A stretch of 7,906 bases of DNA from Rhodospirillales bacterium (lineage in GTDB: Bacteria > Pseudomonadota > Alphaproteobacteria > Rhodospirillales > JABHCV01), in the NCBI GenBank assembly GCA_016776705.1, contig JADHSW010000143.1, positions 1 through 7,906 of the forward strand. The letters are read 5' to 3'. The notes under the pieces were generated by a model, which saw only the letters and a program-made list of their open reading frames with translations, made no database searches and had not been told where the DNA came from. A program made the translations under genes and the position numbers. How positions within the stretch are numbered: position 1 is the stretch's first letter; every line of letters starts with the position of its first letter. Shown one piece after another: positions 4,867-7,906 of the stretch.

Positions 4867-5658
4867 ATGCCCGGGTATCGCGTCCTCGTAACGATCCTTG
4901 TTTTAACGTGGGGTGTAACGCTCGCCCACGCAGGCCCTCTTACCCAGGGCGGGTCGGCAAAGGTTGTTGCGGTCGTGGATGGTGATACGGTTCTACTCGA
5001 TGTGGCAATTGACGGCTCGAAAGAAGTCCGGCTGGTCGGCATACAGGCGCCAAAATTGCCGCTGGGCCGCAAAAATTTCAAGAAATGGCCCCTTGCGGAT
5101 GAGGCCAGAAAAAAACTGGAAACCCTTGTATTGGGGCGCACTGTCGATCTTAAATTTGGCGGGCGGCGAATGGATCGCCATGGTCGCCTGCTGGCGCATC
5201 TTTTCAATGAACAGGGGAACTGGATACAGGGCGACATGCTGTCGAGCGGACTGGCCCGGGTCTATAGTTTTCCGGATAACCGCGCCATTGTTCCCGACAT
5301 GCTTGATCGGGAAAAACAAGCCAGAAGCCAAAATCGTGGTATCTGGGGCGAGGCCTATTACGGCATTCGCCAGGTCGACAATCTTGACAATGTGATTGGT
5401 ACTTTCCAGCTCATCGAGGGCGTGGTCGTCGAGGCGGCTACGGTTCGGGGCATGACCTATCTGAACTTTGCCGAAGACTGGCGAAGCGATTTTACCATTT
5501 CCCTGAATAAAAATACCCTGGCGCTTTTTATTCAGGCTGGTCTTGATCCCGTTTCCCTGAAAGGCCGCGCCGTGCGCGTTCGCGGCTGGTTGAAAAAACG
5601 CAATGGACCAGTGATCGTCGTGACCCATCCCGAGCAACTGGAAGTATTAGCGCGTTAA
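4867..5658 (+). CDS. Exported thermonuclease-fold (SNase-like) protein with altered active site
   Basis: The 263-residue product has a signal peptide ending at AHA (20-22), so it acts outside the cytoplasm. Residues 30-160 form the SNase-like OB-fold. VVDGDTVLL contains Asp40, equivalent to metal-binding Asp21 of staphylococcal nuclease. VRLVGIQAPKLP contains Arg55, equivalent to Arg35. MDRHGRLLAHLF contains Arg107, equivalent to Arg87. Two key residues differ: the Asp40 equivalent is Gln60 and the Glu43 equivalent is Lys63. Nuclease activity by the classic calcium mechanism is therefore doubtful. From my knowledge of related alphaproteobacterial proteins, the IQAPKLP variant recurs there, so it is probably not a local mutation. 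Residues 175-263 form a second beta-rich domain (YLNFAEDWRSDFTI, VRVRGWLKKRNGP) that resembles an OB-fold nucleic-acid-binding tail. ATG 4867 follows AGGA at 4859-4862, which overlaps the osmC stop. The M48 protease gene follows after 30 bp. Confidence 0.85.
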   Translation: MPGYRVLVTILVLTWGVTLAHAGPLTQGGSAKVVAVVDGDTVLLDVAIDGSKEVRLVGIQAPKLPLGRKNFKKWPLADEARKKLETLVLGRTVDLKFGGRRMDRHGRLLAHLFNEQGNWIQGDMLSSGLARVYSFPDNRAIVPDMLDREKQARSQNRGIWGEAYYGIRQVDNLDNVIGTFQLIEGVVVEAATVRGMTYLNFAEDWRSDFTISLNKNTLALFIQAGLDPVSLKGRAVRVRGWLKKRNGPVIVVTHPEQLEVLAR

Positions 5659-5688
5659 TTCTGAGAACGGTTTCAAGCTGTCGCTGAT

Positions 5689-7194
5689 ATGGATATATTG
5701 ATGATTATGAACATGTTGAAAAAAACTATCTTCGTCCTTGCCCTGATCGCCCCCCTGCTGGCTGTTGGCGCGTGTTCGGTTAATCCGGCGACGGGCAAAC
5801 AAAGCTTTACCGCCTTCATGTCACCGGAAAAGGAAAAGGAAGTCGGTGAAAAGGAACATCCAAAAATTCTGGAACAGTTCGGCGGCGCCTATGATGATCC
5901 CGACCTTGGTTTTTACATTGCGCGTGTTGGCGCTAAATTGGCGAAATATTCCGAACTGCCGGATCTGAATTACACTTTCACCGTCCTCAATGATGAAAAG
6001 GTCAACGCCTTCGCCGTGCCGGGCGGCTACATCTATATCACCCGCGGCCTGCTTGCGATTGTTGCAGATGAGGCGGAAATGGCCGGTGTTCTTGCGCATG
6101 AAATAGGCCATATCACGGCCCGTCATACAGCCCAGCGTTACAGCACCACCATGGCCACCAACATCGGCTTGCAGGTGCTGGGCGTTCTTGGAAGCGTCGC
6201 CGGTGTTCCCAGTGGAGCTGGGCAACTGGCGTCCTTTGGCGCACAGGCTGCCCTGCAAAGCTATTCGCGCGAGCAGGAACTTGAATCTGATATGCTGGGG
6301 GTGCGTTATTTAAGTCGCGCCGGGTATGATCCCGACGCGATGACTGGTTTTTTCTATAAATTACAATCTCATAGCAAACTTCAAGCGGCCATGCGTGGTG
6401 AGAAAGACCGCTCTGAAGCCAACAACATCATGTCGACCCATCCTTTGACATCCGAGAGAATTATTGCCGCCGAGAAACAGGCTGGTGAGGCGGTGAATAA
6501 TGGAAGGGAGCGTGCGAAGACCACTTTCGCCAGCGAAATTGATGGATTGATTTTTGGTGACGATCCCGAACAGGGAATCCGTCGCGGGCGGGTGTTCGAG
6601 CATCCCGGCATGGCCATTCGTTTCGAGGTTCCCCCCGGCTTTACCATGATAAATACCCCGCAAAGGGTAATTGCCAGGGCGGAAGACGGGTCGGTGATTG
6701 TTTTCGATAATGCGGATGCGAAAAAGGTTCGTGAGGTTGGCGGTATCAGCAAGTATCTGCACGCGATCAATTTCAAGGGCGGTAAGTTCCAGAATATCGA
6801 AAACCTTGATATCAACGGCATGCCTGCCGTTACCGGTTCTGTATCCCTTAGCCTGTCGGGACAAAGGCGGGATATTCGCCTGCTTGTCATCAAGGAAGAC
6901 AAGGATAAGATTTTCCGATTGTGGTTCGAAACAAAACCGGAGAACACCGAAAAAAATGCACTTGATTTCAGGCGCACCACGTACAGCTTCAGTCGTTTGA
7001 GCGCTGAGGAGGCCAGAGCGATCAAACCCTTGAGAATCCGCTTCCACACGGTGAAGCCGGGAGACACCGCGCAGACCCTTGCCGCCAGGATGCCGATGGA
7101 AAATTATGGCCTGGAATGGTTTGAGCTTTTGAATGATGTCAAAGGCGACGCCCCTTTAAAGCCGGGAACCAGGGTGCGGGTTATCTCTGAATAG
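5689..7194 (+). CDS. M48 family zinc metalloprotease lipoprotein with C-terminal LysM-like module
   Basis: The 501-residue product is numbered from ATG 5689. In-frame ATGs at 5701, 5707 and 5713 are also possible; the last gives a compact signal MLKKTIFVLALIAPLLAVGAC. The lipobox VGAC puts the lipidated cysteine at 29, followed by Ser30, so the protein is probably anchored in an envelope membrane facing the periplasm. The peptidase domain (about 45-265) has HEIGH at 137-141, with zinc ligands His137 and His141 and catalytic Glu138. The third ligand is Glu197 in the ExxxD motif ELESD, and THP (250-252) is a conserved histidine. The layout resembles BepA/LoiP-type proteases, which degrade misfolded outer-membrane proteins, although BepA carries TPR repeats. 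Here residues about 295-440 form an uncharacterised beta-rich domain, and 452-501 (FHTVKPGDTAQTLAARM...LKPGTRVRV) resemble LysM, a peptidoglycan-binding fold. All active-site residues are intact. No strong ribosome binding site is seen at any start. It is last in the osmC operon. Confidence 0.9.
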   Translation: MDILMIMNMLKKTIFVLALIAPLLAVGACSVNPATGKQSFTAFMSPEKEKEVGEKEHPKILEQFGGAYDDPDLGFYIARVGAKLAKYSELPDLNYTFTVLNDEKVNAFAVPGGYIYITRGLLAIVADEAEMAGVLAHEIGHITARHTAQRYSTTMATNIGLQVLGVLGSVAGVPSGAGQLASFGAQAALQSYSREQELESDMLGVRYLSRAGYDPDAMTGFFYKLQSHSKLQAAMRGEKDRSEANNIMSTHPLTSERIIAAEKQAGEAVNNGRERAKTTFASEIDGLIFGDDPEQGIRRGRVFEHPGMAIRFEVPPGFTMINTPQRVIARAEDGSVIVFDNADAKKVREVGGISKYLHAINFKGGKFQNIENLDINGMPAVTGSVSLSLSGQRRDIRLLVIKEDKDKIFRLWFETKPENTEKNALDFRRTTYSFSRLSAEEARAIKPLRIRFHTVKPGDTAQTLAARMPMENYGLEWFELLNDVKGDAPLKPGTRVRVISE

Positions 7195-7215
7195 GCCATC
7201 GCGAATTAGGCCAGG

Positions 7216-7248
7216 AAAAAAGCCCGGGCTTTCGCTCCGGGCTTTTTT
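7216..7248. terminator. Strong bidirectional rho-independent terminator
   Basis: AAAAAAGCCCGG (7216-7227) pairs perfectly with CCGGGCTTTTTT (7237-7248), giving a 12-bp stem with a 9-nt loop. The GC-rich core is flanked by a six-base A run on one side and a six-base T run on the other, so it should end transcription from both strands. It lies between the convergent stops of the M48 protease gene (7194) and carD (7270). Confidence 0.93.
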
Positions 7249-7269
7249 GTTATCTGCTCGCATGAAAGT

Positions 7270-7824
7270 TTAAGCGGCGGCGGGTGTCGGGTCTGGTTTT
7301 GCATCCGTCGCAGATGTCGGGGCAGAGGATGAAGCAGACAAAATAGATTCCAGCTTTTCAGTAGCCTTTTCAGGATCAGTTTTCTCGACGGCGGCGACTT
7401 CGCAGGCAAGTCGGTCCAACGCTGCTTCGTAGATCTGGCGTTCGCTGAAGGATTGATCGGGCTGGCCGGTGTTGCGGTGCAGGTCGCGCACAACCTCGGC
7501 AATGGCGACAGGGTCGCCCGAATTGATTTTGGCTTCGTATTCCTGGGCGCGGCGGCTCCACATGGTGCGCTTGATCCGGGCACGACCCTTGAGGGTGGTG
7601 AGCGCCGTTTCCATCATTTTCTTGGAACTGAGCTTGCGCAAACCCGATACTTCGGCTTTGTCCGTCGGAACGCGAAGGGTCATCCGGTCACGGTCGAACG
7701 AAATAACAAATAATTTAAGCTTATGCCCGGAATATTCCTGATTTTCGATCTCGACAACCTTTCCCACGCCGTGGGTAGGATAGACGACATAGTCACCAGG
7801 AGAACACATCAAATCTTTAGCCAT
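7270..7824 (-). CDS. carD: CarD/CdnL family RNA polymerase-binding transcription regulator
   Basis: The 184-residue product has the N-terminal CarD/TRCF RNA polymerase interaction domain at about 5-65 (GDYVVYPTHGVGKVVEIE, LRVPTDKAEVSGLRKLSS). This Tudor-like fold contacts the beta subunit. The helical DNA-facing domain spans about 68-150, with MWSRRAQEYEAKI and SGDPVAIAEVVRDLHR. Trp89 aligns with the tryptophan that Mycobacterium CarD (Trp85) wedges into the upstream edge of the promoter bubble. This stabilises open complexes, especially at rRNA and other unstable promoters. Residues 160-184 are a disordered Ala/Ser/Pro tail not needed for the fold. The start is ATG 7824, six bases after AGAAGG. 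That ribosome binding site overlaps the stop codon of the gene coming from the right edge, so carD appears to be the second or later gene of an operon. It ends at the bidirectional terminator. Confidence 0.95.
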   Translation of the reverse strand: MAKDLMCSPGDYVVYPTHGVGKVVEIENQEYSGHKLKLFVISFDRDRMTLRVPTDKAEVSGLRKLSSKKMMETALTTLKGRARIKRTMWSRRAQEYEAKINSGDPVAIAEVVRDLHRNTGQPDQSFSERQIYEAALDRLACEVAAVEKTDPEKATEKLESILSASSSAPTSATDAKPDPTPAAA

Positions 7825-7830
7825 ACTTAA

Positions 7831-7836
7831 CCTTCT
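7831..7836 (-). promoter_or_regulatory. carD ribosome binding site overlapping upstream stop codon
   Basis: On the minus strand AGAAGG (7836-7831) lies six bases before the carD ATG at 7824. Its first two bases are also the last two bases of the TAG at 7837-7835 that closes the upstream frame. This arrangement fits translational coupling and fixes the carD start. Confidence 0.7.
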
Positions 7837-7906
7837 AATTCAATTCTTTTGGAATATTTTCCGCAACGTCCCGGTCCGATTCAGAATCGGCATTGAAGGC
7901 AAGGAG
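7835..7906 (-). CDS. Partial C-terminal end of an unidentified gene upstream of carD
   Basis: An open minus-strand frame enters from the right edge, ends at TAG 7837-7835, and gives 23 residues: LLAFNADSESDRDVAENIPK, then ELN. It is acidic and unlike the C-terminus of ferredoxin FdxA, a common neighbour of carD in alphaproteobacteria. The case for coding is the tight junction with carD: the stop overlaps the carD ribosome binding site and only 10 bp separate the two frames. A second open frame on the same strand (ending TGA a few bases earlier) cannot be excluded. Too little is visible to name the protein. Confidence 0.4.
   Translation of the reverse strand, partial: LLAFNADSESDRDVAENIPKELN
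7876..7890. repeat. 15-bp near-perfect palindrome upstream of carD
   Basis: CCGATTC (7876-7882) and GAATCGG (7884-7890) are perfect inverted 7-bp arms around a single central base. It lies about 50 bp before the carD start, inside the partial frame from the right edge. It is not followed by a T-run on either strand, so it is not a terminator. It could be an operator, or chance within coding sequence. Confidence 0.6.

Noticed and set aside
4993..5637. 214-codon minus-strand frame opposite the SNase-like gene
   Set aside because: It is antisense to a gene with signal peptide and conserved motifs; no start signal or recognisable family.
6361..7067. Two 228-codon minus-strand frames opposite the M48 protease gene
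   Set aside because: Both lie within the M48 gene and overlap each other in different frames, which is expected by chance in GC-balanced coding DNA; neither looks like a protein family.
7835..7906. Right-edge frame as the C-terminus of ferredoxin FdxA
   Set aside because: The visible acidic tail lacks the Trp, Phe and Pro-rich ending typical of FdxA; too short to name.

Overview
The window reads as a piece of an alphaproteobacterial chromosome of roughly 50% GC. The pointers are the CarD/CdnL regulator, the alphaproteobacterial-looking thermonuclease and M48 lipoprotein, and a tRNA with an encoded CCA. The genus cannot be fixed from the sequence. Most of the window is ordinary chromosome. 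I see no CRISPR array, no complete mobile element and no rRNA.

Left edge (1-730): a minus-strand hypothetical gene leaves the window at base 1. It is followed by a 5'-truncated coding remnant (about 264-440), a gene-poor stretch, and tRNA-Arg(CCT) on the minus strand. The remnant and the empty stretch lie on the 3' side of the tRNA, where integrating elements usually land, so this may be a decayed island edge. No integrase or second att copy is visible.

Middle-left (870-2640): a small exported Lys/Asp-rich protein carries an in-frame hexanucleotide microsatellite and ends in a good terminator. Next is a soluble protein that looks like an EAL-domain fold with its catalytic signatures lost. 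Convergent to it is a small Cys-containing protein of unknown function.

Middle (2625-4250, minus strand): a PagL-type lipid A deacylase with an intact His/Ser/Glu triad lies 20 bp upstream of the Cys-containing gene, so the two probably form one transcript. Upstream is a canonical S33 prolyl aminopeptidase. A palindrome-dense intergenic region separates it from the divergent plus-strand operon.

Middle-right (4459-7250): an OsmC-like protein, an exported SNase-fold protein whose metal-binding Asp and catalytic Glu are replaced, and an M48 zinc metalloprotease lipoprotein with a C-terminal LysM-like module are packed head to tail. They end at a strong bidirectional terminator. Two of the three products are predicted to be exported, which suggests envelope maintenance or stress work.

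Right edge (7270-7906, minus strand): carD, whose ribosome binding site overlaps the stop codon of a gene that enters from the right edge.

No complete new defence or mobile system is evident. The best leads are the KD-repeat exported protein, the degenerate EAL-like protein, the SNase with altered active site, and the helically phased palindromes between the prolyl aminopeptidase and osmC genes.
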